A DNA stretch of 64,000 bases from Sorghum bicolor (Eukaryota > Streptophyta > Magnoliopsida > Poales > Poaceae), in the NCBI RefSeq assembly GCF_000003195.3, contig NC_012871.2:54861802-54925801 (forward strand), written 5' to 3'. Made by a program: the position numbers and the translations under genes. The notes below the pieces were generated by a model that did no database searches, had not been told where the DNA came from, and worked only from the letters and a program-made list of their open reading frames with translations. The number at the start of each line of letters is the position of its first letter. Position 1 is the first letter of the stretch. Of this stretch, positions 22,829 to 33,585 are shown one piece after another.

Positions 22829-25800
22829 ATGCCTCGGCAGGTTACTTTCGACACTAATCCTGGTAAACTTCAAGACATGGTTGATAATGCTATTAACCGT
22901 GCCTTGATCAATCTAGCTGGTGTGTTGTCCAATACGGTTTTCAATGCAGTGGCTAGAACTTTCAAAGAAGGACAATTGCCACCGAATTATGCGGGCCCTG
23001 CCTATCATCAGCCAGGATCGCCAGTGGTTACGGCTCCACCGGCTGCTATGGCCACTGCAGGCACAGAAACTACTACACCTCCAAGCACGCTAGGAGTCTC
23101 TAATACGCAATCCATGCCGATGCCATCCAATCCATCAACATCAGATGAGTCGATCAAGCTTACTACAGATCTATTGGCATCGGCAATGTCGGGATCTGTT
23201 CCTCCTAATTGGTGGGGTTTCGGTATGCCCCCGGAATACTCGTTGAGGGCACCTGGCACATCTCAGGCAGCTGACATGAGAGGCAAGGCTCCTATGGCAT
23301 TGGCACCTCCAAATATGCTGATGAACCAGAGTCCCCAGTATACTACAACTACTACTACCAGGCCTTACACTGGGAATTCTCAAGCTCCAACATTCCAGAT
23401 ACCTAATGCATCGGCAGATTCAATACCGACGCAACAGAGGTTTATGACTCAGTCAGGGTATGTCAATTCAATGATGATGCCCAATTACCAGACATCGGCA
23501 GGGTCTATGCCAATGAATGCTAATAGTGGATGCCTTGGGCAGCAAGTATTTCCATAAATGCCCCAACAGAATCATCAGGTTACAGGGTTTCAACAAGGCC
23601 AGATCTACCCTGGATTCTAGAACCAAGGGGTGGTCAACCAGCCGATGAATCTCGGCCAACAGTTTGGTGGTCAACATCCTGGTGGTCAGCAGATCAGCGG
23701 TCAGCAGGTTGGTGGCCAAATGATTAACCCAATGTTCCATGCGGATCGCACACCGCATAGACACGTGGAAGTGTATCAGCAGATCCCAGAGCCGCAACCG
23801 CCTCATCGGCAAGATGCCGATGCTTATTGGGCCGATAAGATTGCTGAAGTCATGAGAGATCAATTTGGGATAAAACCCAAAGTCAATACTTACTCTTATC
23901 GGACACCGTATCCTCCTGCGTATGATTTAATCCCACTTCCAAATCGGTACAAAGTGCCAGATTTTACTAAATTTTCTGGGCAGGATGATACATCGACCAT
24001 GGAGCACGTTAACAGGTTCATCATTCAGTGTGGAGAAGCTGCTAACAGGGACGAGTTAAGGGTTCGCTTGTTCTCATCATCATTATCCGGATTGGCTTTT
24101 ACTTGGTTTATATCATTACCTCCTAACTCAGTGATTACTTGGGCCGATCTAGAGAAGCAATTCCACAAATACTTCTTTTCTGGAGTCCACGAGAAGAAGA
24201 TCACCGATTAGGTCAAATTGAAGCAACACAATGATGAATCGGTTGAAAGCTTTGTGCAGAGAATACGGGAAGTCAAGAACAAATGCTATAGTCTGGTTTT
24301 AGATGATCGGCAGCTAGCCAATTTGGCTTTCCAGGGTTTGTTGCCACATATCAGGGACAAGTATGCATCTCAAGAGTTTGAAAGCTTAAGTCACTTGGTG
24401 CAAAGAATTTCTGACCAGGATATCAAGCCTTTTGAGCCCAAGAGAGCATGGAATAAAAAGGTGTCCTTTGTCGACGAAGCAGCAAGCTCAGATTCTGATG
24501 AGGAGCCAGTCATTGGTTTGGCAGAATGGGTGAAAAACAAAAAGCCAATGTCTTGTCCTTTTGGGCAAAAAGAGCCAGAGAAGTTCGCATTTGACATCAC
24601 TTAGGCCGATAGGATATTTGACTTTCTACTTCATGAAGGTCAGATCAAATTGTCACCCAATCATGTAATCCCATCGGCTGAAGAATTAAAGAAGATGAAG
24701 TACTGTAAATGGCACAATGCGACTTCTCACAGTAATAATGAATGCAAAGTTTTCAGACAACAGCTGCAATCGGCTATAGAATCTGGAAGGATCAAATTCG
24801 ACAGCTCCAAAACCCAGAAGCCGATGAAGATTGATCAACATCCTTTCCCAACAAATATGTTGGATGCTAAGGGAAAGGCCAAGGTCTTAACATTGGAAGC
24901 AGCTGAAAGAAGTGCATCGGTAGATCCTCAGCATCAGAACACTACTGCCGATGCAAAAGGAAAAGGCTTGATCCAGGAGGGAACTAACTCAGGAAGACCT
25001 CCCCAAGCTGGTATTGTAATAACTCACAGAAGGCCTCGGGAAACTTGGCAGGAACGTGAGGATCGGTATCGGCGCCTGCAAGAAGACTATCGTCGGGAAG
25101 AAGAAAGACGCTGACAGGAGTGGAATCGACATAGGGATCACTGGAATTGTCCGTTCTTCGTTCATTATTGGGAGGAAAATATCAAGCTCCCTACTGTCAG
25201 AGACTGCCCAGAATGTAATGGTTATGATCGGTATGGCAGATCAAATCGGTAGTATCAGAACAATAACCGCCGGTTTGATGGGCTGATCAGGGGGAGAGCG
25301 TCCGTTCATGATCGACTGGGGGGCACGCTCAGTGTGCACGACAAACTTGGTGATCGTGTCGAAAATTTTCCCAAGAACCAGGAAGAACTTGAAGAGATGG
25401 CTAATGCACGAGTTCCCGATGAGTTCATATTTTGCAGGGATGCTAATACTTATCGGATGAAGTCAAGGGAACATCATCGTCCATCGGTTAGGCAGCAACA
25501 ACTTCCTCCATGGTGTCCAGAGGGGTTGACTAGGACACAGAAAAGGAGGCTGCAGCACGAGAGACGGGAAGAGTTGAGCAAGGGCGAGAACTCTGGCCAA
25601 TCTAGGGATCAACAACAATCAGATCCTAAGGGGAAAGGGCCATCGGCAGATGTTAACATGGTATTTATGTTGCCGATGGAATTCCTTGCGCCGTCCAGTG
25701 ATGATGAGTTGGAATTTTCCGACCAGATAGCTCAGTTGGCTCTGGACCCGATGACAGCCATCTTCAAAAAGCCTGCCGATGATGAAAGGCAACATCTCAA

Positions 25801-26320
25801 GGATCTCTTTGTCAAAGGAAAAGTGGATGGTCAGCCAATGACCAATATTCTAATTGATGGTGGAGCTGCTATCAACATTATGCCATATGCAGTATATCGG
25901 AAGCTTGGAAAAGGGGATCGAGATTTGACCAAGACCGATATGATGTTAAAAGACTTCGAGGGCAACATGTCTCCGGTTAAGGGAGCGATATGCGCTGAGT
26001 TGACCATCGGCAGCAAAACCTTACCGACGACCTTCTTCGTGATCAGTGGAAAAGGTGCTTATAACTTGTTGTTGGGAAGAGATTGGATTCATGCCAATTG
26101 TTGCATTCCGTCTACAATGCACCAGTGCTTGGTCCAGTGGGTAGGGGACAAGATTGAGATTGTCCCGGGAGATTCTTCATATGTCATTGCATCGGCAGAA
26201 GCAGACACCTATGAAAGGACTAGGTGTATTTCGGGAGAAGTTTGGGAAAAGGATTTTCTCAAAGTTGCCGATTATGAAATTCCACCGATCCAAGCAGTCG
26301 ATTCTGATGAAGATTTTTAA
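22829..26320 (+). pseudogene. Gypsy-B gag-protease frame with six in-frame stops
   Basis: One frame runs from 22829 to the TAA at 26318-26320. The N-terminal part is Pro/Gln/Met-rich. The gag core (Y-K-V-P-D-F-T-K-F-S-G, W-F-I-S-L-P, F-V-Q-R-I-R-E-V) is at about 23940-24420. A C/H-rich knuckle-like motif is near 24700, and the aspartic protease (L-I-D-G-G-A-A-I-N-I-M, then N-L-L-L-G-R-D-W-I) is at about 25850-26090. Stops occur at 23555 (TAA), 23618 (TAG), 24209 (TAG), 24602 (TAG), 25112 (TGA) and about 25247 (TAG); no frameshift separates these pieces. Nearly all could come from CAA, CAG or CGN codons by C to T. The protein cannot be made whole from this copy. Confidence 0.85.
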
Positions 26321-28806
26321 TGGATAGGTTCGCCGATGATGGAAAATTAGGCCAGGGATTCACATCGGCCGATGATTTAGTAGAAGTAGATATAGGTAGT
26401 GGTGATAAACCTAGACCTACTTTTATTTGTGCTAAGTTGGATTCTGAGTGTAAGCAGCAGTTGACTGATCTGTTAAAGGAATATAAAGATTGCTTTGCTT
26501 GGGATTATACTGAGATGCCTGGTTTAGACCGATCAATTGTTGAACATCGGTTACCTATCAAGTCTAGATTTCAGCCACACCAACAGCCAGCTCGCCGATG
26601 TAATCCTAATATTCTTCCTGACATCAAGGCCGAAATAACAAAACTTATCGAGGCTAGATTTATTCGGCAGTGTCGGTATGCCGAATGGATTTCCAATGTT
26701 GTTGCAGTCTACAAGAAAAATGGGAAGCCCTTCAGATTGTATTTGTCTACCGATGGGATGGTCATCGGTTTAGCTTTAATTCAAGAATTTGAAGGGAAGG
26801 AGCGTGTGATTTACTATTTAAGCAGGAGATTGATTGATGCTCAGACCAGGTATTCGGCCATTGAAAAGTTATGTTTATGTCTCTATTTCTCATGTATTAA
26901 GTTGAGACATTATTTGTTATCGGCCGAATGCACTGTCATATGCAAAGATGATGTGGTCCGATATATGCTGTCTATGCCGATTATGAGTGGTAGAATCGGT
27001 AAATGGATTTTGGCACTGTTAGAGTTCGATTTGCGTTATGAATTGGCTAAGGCGGTTAAGGGACAAATTATGGCCGATTTTGTAACTCAGCATCGCGGTA
27101 CAGTGGAGGCTTTGGAAATTGTACCTTGGACGCTCTTCTTTGATGGATCCACGTGTGACCGGGGGGCAGGAATCGACATCGTGTTAATTTCCCCTCGAGG
27201 AAGGAAGTATGAATTCTCCTTGCCGATTGTTACCACGTCAACAAATAATCAAGCTGAGTATCAGGCTTTGGTAAAAGGGTTGGAATTACTAAGGGAAATT
27301 CATGCTGATGCTGTTGAAATCTTTAGAGATTCTATGCTAGTTATAAATCAATTGGCTGGAAGCTATGAATGCCGAAATGAAGTCCTTATAGCTTATTACG
27401 AAAGGAGTATGCAACTGTTAAAGGAATTCAAGGGTTTCCGATTAGAGCATATTCCTCGATTGCACAATGAAGAGGCCAATCGGCTGGCTCAGCATGCCTC
27501 GGGTTATCAGCCTATGATAAATGCAGTATCGGCAATCGGTGCCGATGATTGGAGAAAAGAAATCATTGATTATTTAAAGGATCCATCCAAGAAATTAGAA
27601 AGGCGTGTTCGGTTTCAGGCCACCAAGTATGTGCTCCTCGAAGAGGAATTATATTATCGAACTATTGATGGGATTCTTCTCAAGTGTCTAGGTGATGATG
27701 AGGCTAGAAGTTTGATGGGAGAGATCCATGAGGGGGTGTGTGGAGCACATCAGTCGGCATTTAAGATGAAGTGGATGATCAGAAGAAACGGGTATTATTG
27801 GCCAACTATACTTGAGGATTGCTTCAAGTATTTCAAAGGGTGTCAAGGATGTCAGAAGTTTGGCAATGTTCAAAGGGCACCTGCATCGGCCATGAGTCCT
27901 ATCATCAAGCCTTGGCTGTTTCGAGGATGGGCTATTGATTTAATCGGCCAGATTTATCCGCCGTCCAGCAAAGGACATAAGTTTATCTTGGTTGCCACCG
28001 ATTATTTCACCAAATGGATTGAAGCTATTCCTTTCAAGAAAGTTACATCGGCCAATATGATTGATTTTGTGAAAGAACATATTATTTACCGATTTGGAAT
28101 TCCTCAAACAATTACTACCGATCAGGGCACTATGTTCACGTCGGGGGAGTTTGATGAATTTGCAATCGGTATGGGAATTAAAGTATTAAACTCTTCTCCT
28201 TATTATGCTCAAGCTAATGGTCAGGCCGAGGTATCTAACAAAGGAATTATCAAGCTTATTAATCGGAGGATTGAAGAGAATCCTAGGAGGTGGCACACGC
28301 TGTTAAATGAAGCTTTATGGTCGTATCGGATGGCTTGTCATGGATCAACCAAGGTTTCGCCGTATCAGTTGGTGTATGGGCATGATGCAGTGTTACCTTG
28401 GGAAATTAAGATTCGGTCTAGGCGACTATCTTTTCAAGATCAATTGACTGCTGATGATTATGCTACTTTGATGACGGACGAACTGGATGATTTAGCAGGG
28501 CATCGGCTGAGAGCTTTGATGAGTATAGAAGAGAATAAGAAGAGAGTTGCCAGATGGTATGATAAGAAGGTAAAAACTAAGGAGTTTGCCGAGGGAGACT
28601 TAGTATGGAAACTAATATTACCGATCGGGACTAAAAGTGTAAAATTTGGGAAGTGGTCTCCCAATTGGGAAGGTCCCTATCGGATAAGTCGATCGGCTCC
28701 TGGTAACGCCTATATTTTAGAAACTCTTGAAGGAGTTAAATTTCCCAGAGCATTAAATGGCAAATATCTGAAGAAATACTACCCAAGTATATGGGTCGAT
28801 GCATAA
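26320..28806 (+). pseudogene. Gypsy-B pol: RNase H and integrase, RT core deleted
   Basis: An open 828-codon frame whose ATG overlaps the stop of gag-protease (TAATG at 26318-26322). The first 130 codons are the RT N-terminal lead-in (E-H-R-L-P-I-K, then V-Y-K-K-N-G-K). At about 26721-26735 the frame jumps to the connection/RNase H region (Y-L-S-T-D-G-M-V-I-G). The palm domain with its YxDD box is absent; in Gypsy-A the equivalent stretch is about 250 codons. RNase H-like domains (F-F-D-G-S-T, N-N-Q-A-E-Y) and an integrase follow, with H-H-C-C around 27735-27860 and a D-D-E core with T-T-D-Q-G-T. The deletion kept the frame. It cannot reverse-transcribe alone. Confidence 0.85.
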
Positions 28807-28815
28807 AGGTTTAAG

Positions 28816-28902
28816 AGCCGATAACATTCCTATCGGCTGGACCAAAGTGTACCTGGGGTAAAACTCAGTGTTTTAAAAAGGTACCGATAACAGTCCTATC
28901 GG
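28816..28902. other. Twin hairpins between pol and the antisense gene of Gypsy-B
   Basis: AGCCGATA/ACATTCC/TATCGGCT at 28816-28838 is a perfect 8-bp stem; CCGATA/ACAGTCC/TATCGG at 28884-28902 repeats it with a 6-bp stem. They lie just after the pol stop (28806) and before the end of the convergent antisense gene (28965), where a bidirectional 3' end or an RNA element would sit. Function is inferred from position only. Confidence 0.6.
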
Positions 28903-28964
28903 CTAGACCAAAATATCAGGGAGATTGGAAAGGAGGAGAGTGGGGCATGTTGCCAATGAAGAGT

Positions 28965-31900
28965 TCACATGTTCAACAGCGCCTGGATCGTCAATATAGC
29001 ACGCAGGCGGATCTGGTTGGCCTCTTCTAATACTTTCACATCGTCATCGGCAGAGCCTTCCACTGGCTTCAGCTTCTTCTTTATCTGCAGTGCCGTGCGG
29101 GCTTGGATATTTCACTCTTGCTCAAGAAGTTTGATTGTCTCAGGCAGTTGGATTTCTTCTTGTCGGGCTTGGGACAAGGCTTCTTCTACCTGTTTGAGTT
29201 CTGCCAACAGAACTTCTCTTCTCGCCGATAGATTAGAAATGTTTTGTTTCAATACATCTCCTCAGGATGTTAGGATGCCGATGCTCTTGTGTTTCTCATC
29301 GGCAAGGAGTTTTACCTTCATCATCTCCTCAGAGAGCTGGGCATGAGCAGCTCTATCGGCAAGACGTTGGGCAGCCCTCTGGTACTGCAGTTGACGGCTC
29401 TCTAGATGTGCAGCTTGAAAAAGGATTTCTTCAGCATCGGTAGGAATTTGGCCTCTGAGAGTTTTGAACAAAGCCTTGGCCGGGTCGGAGTCATCAACCA
29501 GTTGGGCTGTATCTTGATGGAGGAGGGCTGATAATTCTTCTAACTTCGCCCTGATCTCTGCCGATGTAATTTCAACTGCTCGGGAAGAACTTGTCTCCTC
29601 GCCTTCATCTTCAGAGATGTCGATGACAAAGGAGAACAAGCTGTCAGGAGAGTCTTGTTCCTGAAAAGAAAATGAAGTAAGTTATTCTATGGATAAGTAT
29701 TGACAGATAATACAGCTAGAGATTGGGTGACTTACTTGTTTCAAGGCAATTTCTCGCCTCTGACTAGAAGATGCCGATGGGACCATGGGCTGATCGGCTG
29801 GAGTTGCCAATGGGACTTTGTCATGTGAAAGATTAACAGAAGTAATTATAAGATAGGGAAAGTAGGTTCATTGGCAATAATTTCATAAAAGGTATGTTAC
29901 CTTGAGGAGGAGCAGTACTTGTTTGGATGGAGGAAACTACCGATGCTATGATTGAACTTGCTGGATCGACATTTTGCTCGTGTATGTCAGCCGATGTATC
30001 TCCTGGCTGGGGTTCTTCTGCGTGAGCTTCTTCTTGCGGCTGAGGGAGAGATGGTGCTTGTTGCATCTGGACTTCTGGAGAGGAAGGAGAAGATTCCACT
30101 GGGATTGGAGACACTGGAGGAAGAGGAGTTGCTGTCCTCTGGCGCTTTGTTTGTGGTCGGGTGCTCTTGGAGTCTTTCCTCTTCGCCTGGCTGGACTGGG
30201 GGGCATCGGCACTTGTGCTTCTAGTCCTTGCCGATGCGCCAGTATGCTAATACAACAATGAGGAATTTGTGAGTACAAGTGTGATAGGCATGAGAATGGA
30301 ATCGGTAAAGAAATTTGAAGATTTACTTTAAAGGCTTGTGCCAAAGCAGAGGCAGCTACCGATGGAGATGTTTTTGTCCGCTTGGTAGTGACTTTCTTGA
30401 GACGTACACCCTGATGCATTATAGCAGCCAAGGTAGGAGCATTGTTGCCGATTGAAGAGATTGGACCTGATGGAAAAGGATCGATCGGCTTGCCACTCCT
30501 GCTGACTGATGGGGGAATGTTATCAACCTGTAATATAACACAGAAAGTGAGTTACCAATGGAAATAAAAGTGAAAGGATTGAGGCATCAGTTTGGAAATA
30601 CTTACAGTGTTATCGGGAACTTTGTACTGGGGGTCGATTATGCCGCGGTACGTAAGAACCGATTTGCAGAATAAATGCTCCTTCCATTCTTCCCACCATT
30701 GTTTGTACGCCTGCGTAATGAAGAGGGCCGGGATCCACTCTGATAGATCTGCATCTGTATCGGCATTTAGTGGCAGTTGGGCTACTCGGGTCCACTCAAG
30801 GAGACTAGTGATGGTTTCCCTGGGTTTTATCGCATCGGCATAACAGAGTGCAATCGGCAGCTGACCGAAAGCTAGATGACGGACTAGTGCCGATGGATTA
30901 TATAACTCATAAGTCCGGTTGGAGGCTTTCCCACTGCCAAAGAAGTTTACTGGTATAGCCTTGGGAGTGATCAGTGCCATCATCACGTCGTGATCCTTGT
31001 TAAGAGCGTCATTGAACAGGTGAAAGACCAAAGGGAACATGGTGTCTGGATCTTCATAAGGCATCCATGCTCGCTGTTCTCTGGTCAGGCCTTCATACAG
31101 AGTCTGGAAGAATCGGCTGACCTGGTTTGCATTGTCACCTGTACCAGGTAGGACTATGACAGCCTCGCCAAAGTTCAGAGGAGGGCGAGTTGCCGATTCT
31201 TCTTCATCCAATTCAAAATCCTCAGCTATATCCCTGGGGAAGCACTGAGCGAAGAGGTCGAACTCAAGGCGCTTATGCATGTGGAGGCCAAGCCACATGT
31301 TGATAAACCACCAGGGACCCCCTAAGTTACCGATGGATTGGCCAAATAGGAGTTTTCTGGTTACTTGATGAAGGAGGTGGTAGGCAGTGCCAAGCAGGTA
31401 TCGGCCGAGGGGAAATCGGCCACCATTAGCTAATTTCTCTGTTGCTGACAGGTAGACAGAGGTTGGTCCTACCGATCGACCACAGAACACGAATTTGTCC
31501 AACCACATGTTCAGAAAGGTGGTTTGCTCCTTTATGTTGACAGGCCCTGTTTTACGGTACTTTTGAATGTACCCAGACCAGCCGTCGATAGAGCGGGTTT
31601 CCACTTTGGCACTAGGCGTGGTGTCAAATAGGTGACTACTATCGGCAGTGGACATATCTAAGCCAGTGAGCATAAGCACATCGGCAAGAGTGGGAGAAGC
31701 AGGGCCGTGGCCGAAGATAAAGGCATTGAGTGTATCCGACCAGAAATAAGATGCAGCAATCAGCAATGACTCGTTCCTATGCATATCGGCAAGAGACAAC
31801 CTGATGCATTGGTCCAATTTTCGTTCACCCCACTGAACCTCATTAGAATGGCTGACTCTCAAGAACCAATCCTTCCATCCTACGGTAGGACTGGGCCAGG

Positions 31901-32205
31901 AATGAAAGGTATCCTTCCACAGATCTAGAGAAAAATTCTCAGCTCTAAAGGGGATTATGTTTGTTTCTGCGTTGATTAGATCGGTGGGATCTGGATTCCC
32001 TAGCGGACCGAGACATTGAAGGTGTGGCTGATCGGTAGGGATGACAATTTTATTGGACAGATCCTAATGGTTTTGGGGTAAAAAGGAAAAAACAAAAGAA
32101 AAAGAGGGAGGTTTAGTAAAATAAATGGCGGATGAACAAGGGTATGATAAAATACAAAAGGTAGGGTGATGAACTGACCTCGGGAACAGTGAAGTTGATG
32201 GCCAT
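28965..32205 (-). pseudogene. Antisense spliced gene in Gypsy-B encoding a plant mobile domain protein
   Basis: Minus-strand exons read 32205-32179, 32063-30606, 30527-30327, 30246-29901, 29815-29736 and 29660 onward; all introns are GT-AG and every join keeps frame. Exon 1 is only nine codons (M-A-I-N-F-T-V-P-E). The large exon matches the plant mobile domain/aminotransferase-like family (PF10536 type): T-L-A-D-V-L-M-L-T-G-L, F-L-N-M-W-L-D, L-G-R-Y-L-L-G-T-A-Y, and P-W-W-F-I-N-M-W-L. Such domains occur in host MAIN/MAIL1 proteins and in gypsy elements. The C-terminal part is Ser/Pro-rich, then a charged coiled coil. TGA codons at 29262 and 29112 cut the last exon before the natural-looking stop at 28965, so the tail is probably lost. 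Confidence 0.75.
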
Positions 32206-32504
32206 TTCCTCGCAAGGAGGATGATCGAGGGCTTTGAGGTTGGTGGAGAAAGGTCTTCGTCGGAGTTCTTGAAGTTCTCGAATGGCGCCGCCGCCAGAAA
32301 AGTAGAGTTGGGGCTGTAGAATGATGAGATGAAGAAGGAGTACCCGAGAAGGAACTATTTATAGGACAAAACGGGCAAGGGTAAAACTGACTTATCTCTT
32401 CGCAATATCCGTGAAATCCGAGGGTACTCAGGTGGATATGGTAACTGTTCGCACGGTAATCAAGAGATTGTGCAGATGATTTGACAGGGAGCGGTCATAA
32501 TCTA

Positions 32505-32714
32505 GAGATACTTCACTGTGCGGGATTTCCTGGTCGATCCATCGGCAGCGCCTTGTAACGGTAACATTACCGATAAGCGAATAAAGTGGAGATGTCCGTT
32601 TGGGAGGTTGAGATATTTCACTGTGCGGGATTTCCTGGTCGGTCCATCGGCAGTTCCTTGTAACGGTAGTATTGCCGATGGGCGATTAAAGTAGAGATGT
32701 CCGGTTGGGAGGAA
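32505..32714. repeat. Two-copy 105-bp tandem repeat in Gypsy-B upstream of the 3' LTR
   Basis: GAGATACTTCACTGTGCGGG at 32505 recurs as GAGATATTTCACTGTGCGGG at 32610, and similarity continues to GATGTCCG(T/G)TTGGGAGG. It lies upstream of the antisense gene start, in the 3' untranslated part of the element, where 70-bp repeats sit in Gypsy-A. The rest of 32206-32863 shows no gene. Confidence 0.75.
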
Positions 32715-32863
32715 TTCGAGGAATCTGCGGAAGAATCGGGCCAAGGTTATTCAATTTTAGGTTGTCGGTTGCCAAATTGGGAGAATTAATTACGGAAAGG
32801 CATCATTACTGCAAAGAATTTTCGGAGCATTAATGATTTCATACTCCGAAATTGGGAGGCATG

Positions 32864-33580
32864 TGTTGACACCGTTTTTGGGTACGTACCCAGGATCGGT
32901 AGAGTATAGATCGGCAAGATAGGGCGGCAGTAACTGGTCTGCAAGGGAGTTGCCGATGAGAGTGGTTGCCGATGAAGGGACAGCTGAATGTGGCTAAGTC
33001 CATGGCTGGTGATATGTTTATGCCAATGGTCAGCATTAGCCTGTGCCGATGACTGCGATGAGGGATTTGTCGATGATTCGGAAGAAGAACCTAAAGGTTG
33101 CCGATTGGCCTGTGGTGGTGTCCCAGTTTGTCACGGGAAGATATTTTTATGTTTTCCTTAGTTATTTAAATCGTTTTGTATACGGATTCTGTTTAATTTG
33201 GAATTTGAGTTCTAGTCGTGTCTGATTGTAGCTCTTTTGAGCAGGGTATAAATATAGACCCTAGGGCCTTGTAATCACGGAATCAATCAATCAATCGAAC
33301 ACAAGTTTTTACTCATATTCTAGTATCTACCTTTCGACGACTTCGTCATATTTTTCCTTTTCATTACGAGTTCTTAGGAGTTCGTCGATTTAAGCTCGGC
33401 GTATTCTCAAGTTCCGCGTGAATACCTCTTGGCCGTGGCATCCGGGCGTATCGCTGTTGTCGGGACCAAAGTATTCGAGTTATCACCTTTGCCGATAGTA
33501 ACGTCAAATCGGCTGGCACGCCTTAACGTTTGAATCGGGTATTAGCCCTTTGTGTTTACAAATCAGCTTTTGCATCAACA
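32864..33580 (+). repeat. Gypsy-B 3' LTR
   Basis: 717 bp with the same ends as the 5' copy. It contains an extra GAGAGTGGTTGCCGAT near 32957, a tandem duplication of a GTTGCCGATGA word. It is followed by GGTAT. Confidence 0.9.
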
Positions 33581-33585
33581 GGTAT

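Larger units (their letters stand above)
21909..33580 (+). mobile_element. Gypsy-B: Ty3/gypsy element (Tat-like) nested in the copia-like element
   Basis: An 11,672-bp element with LTRs at 21909-22609 (701 bp) and 32864-33580 (717 bp) and target duplication GGTAT (21904-21908 and 33581-33585). On the plus strand it carries a stop-ridden gag-protease frame and an open pol lacking the RT core. On the minus strand it carries a spliced gene with a plant mobile domain. About twenty substitutions separate the LTRs (near 3 percent, about 1.1 million years), younger than its copia host as nesting requires. Words CCGAT and ATCGG are very frequent throughout. Confidence 0.92.
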
